From NCBI GenBank assembly GCA_944391635.1, contig CALXUL010000073.1, positions 1 through 5,636 of the forward strand: 5,636 nucleotides of DNA, read 5' to 3'. The notes beneath the pieces are model-generated. The model was not told the origin of the DNA. It searched no databases and worked only from the letters and a program-made list of their open reading frames with translations. Both the position numbers and the translations under genes were made by a program. This stretch comes from an uncultured Clostridia bacterium. GTDB lineage: Bacteria > Bacillota > Clostridia > UBA1381. Positions 1 through 5,636 of the stretch are shown one piece after another. How positions within the stretch are numbered: the stretch's first letter is position 1; every line of letters begins with the position of its first letter.

Positions 1-463
1 AACCCTTGTTATCGTTATCCAGGGCAATGTGTTTTTTGTTGTTACAGTATTCCACAATTGCCATAAATGCAGTTTCAAAGTACGGAAGTTCGCCCGGAAA
101 ATTTTCTGTCAGCCTGCTTATGGTATCTCCAATATATTTACTGATCCGCTGCCGGCAGTTTGGAAGAAGGGCATTGAGCGTAATCTTCACCCAGCCGTCG
201 CGCGTTATATCAATATCACCGGCAATATCGAGTGATACATTTACTGTTCCAAGGCTGCTGTTGATTGGCTGCTTGTATTCGTATGGGCTTAGAAGATTCC
301 TTGATTTCACGCACAGATTTTCTATTTCGCACATAAATTCCTCAACGCCTTTGCTGATTTCCTTTTCTGAATTTGTTGTATTCATAGACAGTTTTGAAAG
401 ACGCTGAAGAACCTTAATTGTGTCTGCCTGCAAGCCGGTGATGATATTCTTAAACTGCTGCAT
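1..463 (-). CDS. Uncharacterised protein of the conjugation operon, 5' part only
   Basis: A frame opens at ATG 463-461 and runs to the window edge without a stop, giving 154 residues. It starts on the TAATG junction with the VirB4 stop codon, so it is probably made by translational coupling; purine-rich GAGGCGAAAAGG just upstream can serve as ribosome site. The beginning (MQQFKNIITGLQADTIKVL and about 40 more residues) looks helical. After it comes a strand-like region (GTVNVSLDIAGDIDI), then a conserved-looking stretch DGWVKITLNALLPNC near residues 90-104, then a further helical part with ETAFMAIVEYCNNKKH. No signal peptide, membrane span or catalytic motif is visible. I do not recognise a function. 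The pattern of a tryptophan strand followed by NALLP reminds me of a family of unknown function found in Clostridia mobile elements (possibly DUF6100), but that is recollection and not shown here. The real gene is on the minus strand; the plus-strand frame covering the same stretch is a shadow. Confidence 0.8.
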   Translation of the reverse strand, partial: MQQFKNIITGLQADTIKVLQRLSKLSMNTTNSEKEISKGVEEFMCEIENLCVKSRNLLSPYEYKQPINSSLGTVNVSLDIAGDIDITRDGWVKITLNALLPNCRQRISKYIGDTISRLTENFPGELPYFETAFMAIVEYCNNKKHIALDNDNKG

Positions 464-902
464 TAACCTTTTCGCCTCTTTTCCAAGTCGCTTCTCTTAG
501 TCGTCAGTAGATGGTACATAAGCGGCGACGCCTTGATATCAATACACACCTTATTCCTGTTTGCGCAGAGCAAAGCCTCGCCCCGTTGGTTTCTGATAAT
601 CTGCATGGTCTCTTCATCGGAAAGAGCCATGTATTTCTGTACTGCAAAGGCTTCGTCCTCTTCTAACTGCAAAATAAATTTAATGCGGGAATTATTTATT
701 ACGCCTTTACCGTACTTACCGTCGTCCAGACTGAAAAAGTCCCCTATGTCCTGTGTTGCCGCAAACGCCGCACCGCCGTAGCCGCGGATTACCTTAAATA
801 TTTCCAGAACATAATCCGCCGCCAGCCTGTTGGAGCTTGCTCCAATCAGCGTCCACCGCTCATCAAGCAATATGACTTTTTTCTGTATCCTGCTTTCCTT
901 TG
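463..902 (-). CDS. virB4: VirB4/TraE-type conjugation ATPase, exon 2 (residues 535-680)
   Basis: This is the C-terminal part of the ATPase split by the intron. The first two bases (CA) complete codon 535 as GCA, giving the junction DYVWDK-A-KESRIQKK, which reads as normal VirB4 sequence. Walker B is VILLDE at residues 544-549, followed by RW where most relatives have AW. The conserved motif ATQDIGDF lies at residues 583-590, preceded by IRGYGG. TAA at 465-463 ends the gene and shares its last A with the ATG of the next gene (TAATG). The frame is also open upstream through domain VI, so gene callers may start it at a GTG at 948. That start lies inside the ribozyme, has no convincing ribosome site, and would add 15 codons of intron in front of the junction codon, so I reject it. 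The part is intact, so this is a spliced exon and not a pseudogene. Confidence 0.92.
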
Positions 903-951
903 ATAGTGATAGGTAAGGCTTTGATATTATCTCTACCTTTTCCCCCACTCT
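903..951 (-). ncRNA. Domain VI with bulged branch-point A and the 3' splice site
   Basis: After domain V, the strand from 949 (AGTGG...) pairs back with the bases ending at 905. One adenine at 910 is left unpaired between two G-U pairs. It is the expected branch point, eighth base from the 3' end (seven bases follow it), as is usual for group II introns. The intron ends AT at 904-903, and exon 2 begins with C at 902. The stem has one A-A mismatch and a probable extra bulge further out. Confidence 0.85.
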
Positions 952-985
952 ACACCGTGCTTGCGACTTTCACCGCACACGGCGT
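952..985 (-). ncRNA. Group II intron domain V (catalytic hairpin, 34 nt)
   Basis: The hairpin has an 8-bp lower stem ACGCCGTG/CACGGTGT with one G-U pair and the CGC catalytic triad at its second to fourth bases. A two-base bulge (AG) and an upper stem TGCGGT/GTCGCA, closed by wobble pairs around a GAAA loop, complete it. Length and layout match active domain V hairpins, with no sign of decay. This is the metal-binding active site for both splicing steps. Confidence 0.95.
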
Positions 986-989
986 TCCA

Positions 990-1000
990 TCAATATTTAC
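990..1000 (-). repeat. 3' strand of the domain IV closing stem
   Basis: GTAAATATTGA pairs perfectly over 11 bases with 2917-2927. It includes the TAA stop codon of the maturase (999-997), so ribosomes finishing translation would enter this helix. Domain V begins four bases further on. Confidence 0.75.
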
Positions 1001-2820
1001 TTATTTTCTACAATCTCACAATTCCCAACTAATACTCTAAATTTATTTAACCTCGAATAGTTTATTATGCAATTTGAAAGGTTTTTTAAGCATTCTTTTA
1101 TGGTGGCTTCTGTTGTTGCGTGAATTAAAGTGTGAATTATGTCTGTTACAAAGACCAAGTTATCATAATCATCTGTTCCACCCAACGACTTTGGAATTTT
1201 ATGATGTGCGTGCATTTGTCCGATTTTCAAGTATTCCCCAGTTACAAAACATTTACCTTGTTGTCCTACATATAATGAAATTCTGTTATCATTATATTCT
1301 GCACTCCTGCTTTTCGCAGGATTTGACATAATGTATTCAAGTACATTTTTGCTTATGCTTTGCAACTTATCGTGAATAATTTTCCGTCCCTCTTCCGTAT
1401 AATTACAAGTTGCTTGTTTAAAGCCCTTTATTGTTCTTGTAGTTATTGCCGGAATTGGATATAATGCAATACCTTGCACAAATATAATTTTCCTATTATA
1501 GCTACCATAGTATTTTATGTATGCTTTATTTTTATTACCTTTATTACTTGCTATATTCTTAGTTCTGTTTTTTAAGGTTCGGTCAACATCAAAGGCTATT
1601 CTGTTAAAATCGCAATTTACACATACCGCCATACTGTAGTAGTTGTGCATACCCAAAACTGCTGAATTGTATTCATACACACTTTCTACAGAGTTGTATT
1701 TCTGCATATTTTTGATTTTGTCTTTCAGATTTTCTTTACAGTTTTTAATAGCTTTATCTGTCATATGCGACCTAATGACATATTTATCTCCCTTTTTCCA
1801 TTGTTTCAGCTTAATTCCTAAAAACTCTGAATAATGTCTTTTTAGATTGACAATTTTTGATTTTTCAGGGCTTATTTCTAAATTTAATCTTGCCTTTAAC
1901 CAATCTCTTGTTGCAATGAACATTTTTTCAGCTGTTTTTCTGTCTTTACAGAAAAGCTTGAAATCGTCAGCGTATCTTACAAAGAATACCTCTTTCAAAT
2001 TACTTTGTTTTAAGGCTCTCAACCGATTACTATCATTACCATATTCTTTGTGTGTTTTGTGTGTTTCCCATTGATTTGAAATCCACCAATCCAATTCATT
2101 TAATACGATATTTGATAGTAATGGTGATAATATTCCACCTTGCGGAACACCTTTTGTCGGTATTCCTTCGCCTTTAATTTCAGCCTTTAACATTTTAGAA
2201 ATTATACATAGTAAATTTTTATCTTGTATTCCCAAAGACCATATTTGCTTCAATAATTTTGCGTGATTAACATTATCAAAGAAACCTTTAATATCAATGT
2301 CAACCACAAATTGAAAATCGTGTCTATTGGTCAACTTCATCATTCTTGCCATTGCGTGATGAGTGCTTCTGTTTGGTCTGAAACCATAACTATGCTTATG
2401 GAATTTTGCCTCACAGATTGGTTCTAATACTTGCTTTATACATTGTTGTATAAGCCTATCTTCTATTGTAGGAATACCCAAAGGTCTTGTTTTTCCATTT
2501 AGCTTTGGAATTTCTACCCGTCTAACCGATTGTGGATGATAATTCCTAAGTCGGTTCTTAACATAGTTTATTAACTTTTCGGGTTCGCTTTTTCCTAAAT
2601 CAATTATTGTTGATTTATTCGTGCCTTTTGTTTTACTGCCTTTATTTTTCTTAATATTCCTATATGCAAGCATTATATTTTGTTCATTGATTATTAAATC
2701 GACAAGGTTTTTGAAACAATGATTTTTAGTAGATTTGTCATATAGTTCGTCATAAATTGCCTGAATATCGTAGTATTCGTTATTCCTTAGTTTTTGTTTC
2801 TTTTTGAGTTTAGTTGTCAT
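997..2820 (-). CDS. ltrA: Group II intron-encoded reverse transcriptase/maturase with HNH endonuclease
   Basis: The 607-residue protein helps the intron RNA fold and splice, then acts with the lariat RNA to insert it into DNA and copy it. Residues 100-160 hold the first RT blocks (KTRPLGIPTIEDRLIQQ, then YGFRPNRSTHHA). Residues 171-182 hold FVVDIDIKGFFD with catalytic Asp176. GVPQGGILSPLLSN is at 224-237. YADD at 283-286 supplies the other catalytic aspartates. Residues about 350-470 are the maturase (X) region, including LGMHNYYSMA. Residues 516-567 form an HNH nuclease: Cys524, His539-His540, Asn554 and His563/His567, with the motif KSLGGTDDYDNL between. Full length matches intact LtrA-type proteins. 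The ATG at 2820 follows AAAGGAG by 12 nt, rather long. The stop (999-997) falls inside the closing stem of domain IV, only 11 nt before domain V. Codon use is more AT-rich than in the host gene. Confidence 0.97.
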   Translation of the reverse strand: MTTKLKKKQKLRNNEYYDIQAIYDELYDKSTKNHCFKNLVDLIINEQNIMLAYRNIKKNKGSKTKGTNKSTIIDLGKSEPEKLINYVKNRLRNYHPQSVRRVEIPKLNGKTRPLGIPTIEDRLIQQCIKQVLEPICEAKFHKHSYGFRPNRSTHHAMARMMKLTNRHDFQFVVDIDIKGFFDNVNHAKLLKQIWSLGIQDKNLLCIISKMLKAEIKGEGIPTKGVPQGGILSPLLSNIVLNELDWWISNQWETHKTHKEYGNDSNRLRALKQSNLKEVFFVRYADDFKLFCKDRKTAEKMFIATRDWLKARLNLEISPEKSKIVNLKRHYSEFLGIKLKQWKKGDKYVIRSHMTDKAIKNCKENLKDKIKNMQKYNSVESVYEYNSAVLGMHNYYSMAVCVNCDFNRIAFDVDRTLKNRTKNIASNKGNKNKAYIKYYGSYNRKIIFVQGIALYPIPAITTRTIKGFKQATCNYTEEGRKIIHDKLQSISKNVLEYIMSNPAKSRSAEYNDNRISLYVGQQGKCFVTGEYLKIGQMHAHHKIPKSLGGTDDYDNLVFVTDIIHTLIHATTEATIKECLKNLSNCIINYSRLNKFRVLVGNCEIVENK

Positions 2821-2832
2821 AAGTCGGCATTA

Positions 2833-2839
2833 CTCCTTT
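2833..2839 (-). promoter_or_regulatory. Ribosome binding site of the intron-encoded protein
   Basis: AAAGGAG stands 12 nt before the ATG at 2820, longer than the usual 6-9 nt. A second ATG at 2830-2828 lies only 2 nt after it, in another frame, and opens a six-codon frame that overlaps the protein start. The wide spacing may keep translation of the maturase low. Just upstream sits the hairpin at 2842-2868. Confidence 0.65.
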
Positions 2840-2841
2840 GT

Positions 2842-2868
2842 GAGTATTAGCCTCTTTTAGTCATACTC
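2842..2868 (-). ncRNA. Hairpin just upstream of the maturase ribosome site, domain IVa candidate
   Basis: On the intron strand GAGTAT (2868-2863) and ATACTC (2847-2842) form a perfect 6-bp stem with a 15-nt loop, two bases before AAAGGAG. In the Ll.LtrB intron, a stem-loop at this place (domain IVa) is the main binding site of the maturase and covers the translation start, so the protein can repress its own synthesis. The position fits the same role; the function is inferred. Confidence 0.45.
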
Positions 2869-2916
2869 GAACCTTATGTAATTATTAGATAATTGTTTGT
2901 TTGTTGTAGTTTTAAT

Positions 2917-2927
2917 GTAAATATTGA
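2917..2927 (-). repeat. 5' strand of the domain IV closing stem
   Basis: TCAATATTTAC on the intron strand is the exact complement, read antiparallel, of the bases at 990-1000. Together they close domain IV around the whole maturase gene, about 1.9 kb. It begins three bases after the domain III hairpin, as expected for the junction between domains. Confidence 0.75.
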
Positions 2928-3163
2928 CTTGTGGCTGTTCCTCCACTTCCATTACAGAAGCTTCGACGGTCGTGCCACTACTCTCACTAACATTAAGGCA
3001 AGTTATATCTATACGACTTTCCTTGCCAACACTTCTTTGAAATTAAGTTCTCTGTGTTGTTAGCTTTCTGCGTTCCGATAATTCTATCCTTGCATATATC
3101 CGTAGGTTTTCCCTCTGAGCCTGTTTGCTTGATATCGCCTTTAACGATATAAGGATTTTCATA

Positions 3164-3169
3164 ACAAAG
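3164..3169 (-). promoter_or_regulatory. EBS1: exon-binding site 1 of the intron
   Basis: CTTTGT is exactly complementary to the last six bases of exon 1 (ACAAAG, 3597-3592); the following T adds a wobble pair with G at 3598. This pairing selects the 5' splice site and the DNA target for insertion. Assigned by complementarity and position in domain I. Confidence 0.75.
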
Positions 3170-3199
3170 ATTTTTACTCATCCTCACAAACCTTGCACT

Positions 3200-3204
3200 T
3201 ATGG
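3200..3204 (-). promoter_or_regulatory. EBS2: exon-binding site 2 of the intron
   Basis: CCATA is complementary to TATGG at exon positions -12 to -8 (3603-3599). It sits in the loop of a small hairpin with TTGC/GCAA ends, 30 nt before EBS1, the normal order. Five pairs alone would be weak, but order, spacing and location agree with EBS1. Confidence 0.65.
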
Positions 3205-3591
3205 CAATTATAGCTTTTCAGCTAATGCTGGGTTTAGACTCTTACATTCGGGAATTCGTCATTTACACGCTTTCTTGTAGTAAAATTCTAACCATAGATA
3301 TTTTATGGACTCCCGACCTATCATACACTCGACCACCTCTGGTTCGCATTTCCTCGACATTACTCGTTAGGGTGTACTCTCAGCCGACTTCACCGAGCTT
3401 TTGACACTTTTATGCTTAATCATAATCGTGCCAATCGGAGTATCAGAGTAAGCATTTCAAGGCGTTACCCTATCATTCTACTTATTAAATTATCAGTTAA
3501 TGAAATAAGACTTTTGTCATTATTTCATCGCTATGTTTTACCTCAATCGTAGTTTAATACCACTATTAAGCTGCATAGCAACGCATCGCAC

Positions 3592-3603
3592 CTTTGTCCC
3601 ATA
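3592..3603 (-). other. Intron insertion target IBS2-IBS1 in exon 1
   Basis: The last twelve bases of exon 1 carry IBS2 (TATGG, 3603-3599), one spacer base, and IBS1 (ACAAAG, 3597-3592). They encode part of the conserved VWDK stretch of VirB4 ATPases, so related elements are likely to keep a similar target. Confidence 0.7.
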
Positions 3604-5194
3604 CATAATCCAGCGCCATAAACATTCCCAGCGGTTTTAGGTGGTCTGTCATCTCTGAAATATCAAGTACGATATACTTGTTATCCAAATCCACATTGGT
3701 TTTACCGCCGAAACCGGACAGCGAGCCTACCGCAAACTTTTCTATCATAAGCGCCAGCGGCTTTGTTTCGTCCTTTGACAAAAGCTCCTTATACAAATCC
3801 TTTAAGGTAGGCATATCCTTAAAGCCGCCGTTTTCTTTGAACAGGGATTTATTCTCAAAGTCGATACCGAATTTATTGTATGTTCGTATTACTGCACCAT
3901 CCAGAAGGTTCAGTTCATTCTGGGTAATATCGCTCTTTACCAATGAGAAGAAAATCATCAGCTTTTGAAGTTTTTCTGCCAAGATGGAATCGTCTCTTGT
4001 ATCGCCCTTAATTTCATAATCTGTTGAAAGGCTTGTCTTTCGTATTTCCATGATATTAATACAATCCTTTGACGACGGCGCTATGCGGATATATTTCCCT
4101 CCAACTGCGTAACAGGAGTCCGCGAACTCATGTCCCTTAATCGGAGCGAGAATAAACACCTGCGTACCCTGCATTCTCATTCTGAGAGCCAAACACTGCA
4201 TCAGAAAGGTTTTGCCTGCGCCCGACATACCAAGAATACAGCCGTTTGCATTGGAATATTTATCGCTGTCGAATATATCAAGAATGGCAATGGAGCTGTT
4301 GTATTTATTTAACCCGAGGAATATTCCGTCCGGATCATATATCTCAAAGGATGAGAATGGAAAGGAGGCTGCAAGAGAATCGGTCAGCACATTCCGGCGT
4401 GCTTTGCGTTCAATATCGGGATCAACCGAAAGTATAGGCAGCGCAGATAAAAAGCATTGTTCATGCTTGTAATCCGCACGCTTGCACACCATACTCATGG
4501 AACTGCACAGCGTTATTACGTCGTTTACTCGCAGCTCCAAATCCTCCTCATTTTCCGCCGTTACCTCAATAACGGTCGTCATATAGTAAAAATCCTGATT
4601 GGCGCGGTTAATCCCCTCTTTAAGGTAAAAGCCGCTTGATATTGCGTCGTCCAGTTCTTCATAATCCTGCCTTGTATCTCCCACCTCGCGCATACGGCTG
4701 CGGTTTAACATCGTCTTTTGGGATATTCTCGATAAAATCTTATCCCGCGGCATTTTGCGAAAGGTAAAACTGATACCGATATTATCCCCCGCTTCAACCA
4801 AAGGCGAAAGCCATGCCGCCTCATTCTTCGTCCGATAACCGTAGCCCGTGACATACAGATACGAATGATATACGCCGTCCACCACAATATAGTCCCTGCT
4901 TCCGTTATCAACAGAGGCGGGCGCAAGAATATCCAGCACCGTGGTTTGACCTGTCCACAGCTCCGGTATCTGCTCGGTCTGCTCCCTCACAAATTTCTGT
5001 TTAAGCCTATGCATTACGGATGGCTTCTTGCGTTTTTTGGTTTTTTCTTTACCCTCCGTAGCCGCTTTCTTATCCTCATTGCCTGTACTGTCAGCTTGTC
5101 CTTTTTCGGTTTTAAATTTCGTTTCATGAAAATCCTCCTCTGCTTCAAATTTTCCGAATGTCATTTTTCTGATCTCCTCGTTATTCTGCTTCAT
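3592..5194 (-). CDS. virB4: VirB4/TraE-type conjugation ATPase, exon 1 (residues 1-534 and first base of codon 535)
   Basis: This is the N-terminal three quarters of the ATPase that powers the mating-channel type IV secretion system at the cytoplasmic face of the membrane. The chosen start is the ATG at 5194, 8 nt after GAAGGAGG. An open frame reaches back to 5245 but lacks a ribosome site, and the ATG at 5164 is a weaker alternative. Residues 1-70 are charged, lysine- and glutamate-rich and probably disordered. Residues 85-290 look like the VirB4 N-terminal region. The Walker A motif GMSGAGKT lies at residues 322-329 (bases 4208-4231). The exon ends in the conserved stretch LGMFMALDYVWDK (residues 522-534). 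Unspliced reading continues for eight codons into the intron and stops at TAA 3568-3566, giving a 542-residue product without Walker B. Joined to exon 2 the protein is 680 residues, about the size of TraE proteins of Gram-positive plasmids. Family is certain; the element type is not. Confidence 0.92.
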
Positions 5195-5636
5195 GCTCAG
5201 CGCCTCCTTCGTATATATGAACTTCTTCAAACATACTTCCGGCAAAATTCCCGGGCTTTACAAACTTTGCCGTATGCTTATTAATAATCCCGTAAAACAA
5301 ATCAATTAAAAAACCGTCGTCCATAATATTTAAAACCTCCAGACCGCACTGGGACAAATACCGCTGCGCCTTGTATGCTTCGTCTCCCAAAGCGCGGCAT
5401 ACCTCCGCAAAGGAATTGTCCTTTGTTCCGAACTGTTTTCCTGCATACTCAAACACAATAAAAAACCTCTTTTTAACCGCTGTATTATCCGAAAGACCTT
5501 TTACAAACTCCATTTCATCAAGTATCATATTACAGCAAGACTCATTACGCTCAGTCTCCGACAGCCTGTTTAGTTTTCCGAGATATTCACCGATATCCGC
5601 CCGCTGCGTCAGTACCCGTATCTGAAGATTGTCAGG
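5181..5636 (-). CDS. Conserved conjugation protein upstream of the VirB4 gene, 3' part only (possibly TrsD/TraD-like)
   Basis: The frame is open from the window edge to a TAA at 5183-5181, giving the last 151 residues. An ATG at 5528 is internal, because the open frame continues upstream of it without a stop. The visible part is soluble and mixed alpha/beta in character, with a charged start (DIGEYLGKLNRLSETERNE), a hydrophobic strand (KRFFIVFEYAGKQF), a helix-like stretch (EVCRALGDEAYKAQRYLSQCG) and an acidic end (EGGAEHEAE). I see no membrane segment and no nucleotide-binding motif. It ends 14 nt inside the next gene, whose ribosome site lies in its 3' end, so the two are probably co-transcribed and translationally coupled. 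In Gram-positive transfer operons of the pSK41/pGO1 type, a small TraD/TrsD protein directly precedes the TraE/TrsE ATPase. Position and general look fit that family, but this is inference and I do not recognise a diagnostic motif. Confidence 0.75.
   Translation of the reverse strand, partial: PDNLQIRVLTQRADIGEYLGKLNRLSETERNESCCNMILDEMEFVKGLSDNTAVKKRFFIVFEYAGKQFGTKDNSFAEVCRALGDEAYKAQRYLSQCGLEVLNIMDDGFLIDLFYGIINKHTAKFVKPGNFAGSMFEEVHIYEGGAEHEAE
5203..5210 (-). promoter_or_regulatory. Ribosome binding site that fixes the VirB4 start
   Basis: GAAGGAGG ends 8 nt before the ATG at 5194. It lies inside the 3' end of the preceding gene. It decides in favour of the ATG at 5194 over the longer open frame from 5245. 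Confidence 0.85.

Larger units (their letters stand above)
903..3591 (-). mobile_element. Complete group II intron, 2689 nt, inserted in the VirB4 ATPase gene
   Basis: The intron begins with the group II 5' consensus GTGCG (3591-3587) and ends with AT (904-903), in the same orientation as its host gene. All six domains can be placed: domain I with the target-recognition sites (3591 to about 3028), candidate domain II (2997-3027), candidate domain III (2931-2978), domain IV (990-2927) carrying the protein gene, domain V (952-985) and domain VI (905-949). Excision fuses the exons in frame and restores a conserved VirB4 sequence. This fixes both boundaries independently of the RNA consensus. The encoded protein has reverse transcriptase, maturase and HNH nuclease regions and no stop or frameshift, so both splicing and retrohoming look possible. 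The intron is visibly richer in A and T than the exons around it, which suggests arrival from another genome. The HNH-bearing protein and domain V suggest a bacterial IIB-type intron, but I cannot settle the class by eye. Confidence 0.96.
2931..3591 (-). ncRNA. Intron ribozyme domains I-III (non-coding 5' part)
   Basis: This 661-nt stretch has no credible gene and holds the catalytic scaffold. GTGCG opens domain I at 3591. EBS2 and EBS1 lie at 3204-3200 and 3169-3164. A hairpin closed by GGCAAG/CTTGCC (3027-3022 with 3002-2997) is my domain II candidate. A hairpin closed by GTGGC/GCCAC (2978-2974 with 2935-2931) is my domain III candidate; it contains an inner CTTC/GAAG stem around the sequence TGTAATG. 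Short open frames here, such as the one at 2993-3187, are chance readings of structured RNA. Domain V and EBS-IBS pairing support the overall layout; the inner stems of domain I were not traced. Confidence 0.85.

Noticed and set aside
6..407. 133-residue plus-strand open frame
   Set aside because: It is antiparallel to the better supported minus-strand gene that is coupled to VirB4 and shows sensible codon structure.
463..948. Independent 161-residue gene starting at GTG 948
   Set aside because: Its first 15 codons lie in domain VI of the intron, there is no convincing ribosome site, and the frame continues exon 1 exactly after intron removal; it is exon 2 of the ATPase gene.
2840..2930. A separate promoter for the maturase
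   Set aside because: The stretch is AT-rich but I could not find a convincing -35/-10 pair on the minus strand; expression from the transfer operon transcript is simpler.
2993..3187. 64-residue minus-strand open frame
   Set aside because: It lies in domains I-III of the ribozyme over EBS1 and the domain II hairpin, with no homology that I recognise.
3201..3404. 67-residue plus-strand open frame in the non-coding part of the intron
   Set aside because: It runs against the intron strand through domain I, including EBS2; no ribosome site or known motif supports it.
463..5194. VirB4 gene as a pseudogene broken by an insertion
   Set aside because: Both exons are intact, the intron is in the sense orientation with all splicing elements, and the exons join in frame.
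4865..5284. 139-residue plus-strand open frame with hydrophobic stretches
   Set aside because: It is a shadow of the lysine/glutamate-rich N-terminus of the ATPase read on the other strand, where AAA and GAA codons become TTT and TTC.
1..5636. CRISPR array, tRNA, rRNA or attachment site
   Set aside because: No regularly spaced repeats, tRNA-like cloverleaf, rRNA sequence or integration-site repeats were seen.

Overview
The window is a piece of a Gram-positive conjugative element, probably an integrative conjugative element or conjugative plasmid of a Clostridia-type Firmicute. The protein families and strong GGAGG-type ribosome sites suggest this; the exact host cannot be told. All real genes lie on the minus strand, so the biological order runs from high to low coordinates. 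That order is: the 3' part of a small conjugation gene (5636-5181), a VirB4/TraE-type conjugation ATPase gene (5194 down to 463), and the 5' part of a gene of unknown function (463-1). The three are tightly packed, with overlaps of 14 nt and 1 nt, so they read as one transfer operon.

The main event is a complete group II intron, 2689 nt (903-3591), inserted in the sense orientation inside the VirB4 ATPase gene. It starts with GTGCG at 3591 and ends with AT at 904-903. Removing it joins exon 1 (5194-3592) to exon 2 (902-463) in frame. The result is a 680-residue ATPase with Walker A in exon 1 and Walker B in exon 2. Unspliced, the gene looks like two broken fragments, and neither fragment could be an active ATPase.

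The intron ribozyme can be read almost entirely. It has a 5' domain I with EBS1 and EBS2 matching the exon-1 target, and small hairpins fitting domains II and III. Domain IV is closed by a perfect 11-bp stem that holds the protein gene. A 34-nt domain V carries a CGC triad and GAAA loop, and domain VI has a bulged A eight nucleotides from the 3' end. Domain IV encodes an intact 607-residue protein with reverse transcriptase (YADD), maturase and C-terminal HNH nuclease regions, so the intron looks able to splice and to move.

The working model is that the element depends on the intron's self-splicing, helped by its own maturase, to make the motor ATPase of its type IV secretion apparatus. The intron in turn uses conjugation to spread. 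Group II introns in conjugation genes are known (Ll.LtrB in a relaxase gene; Tn5397 in orf14). The particular site here, between the two nucleotide-binding motifs of a VirB4 ATPase, is the most interesting point of the window.
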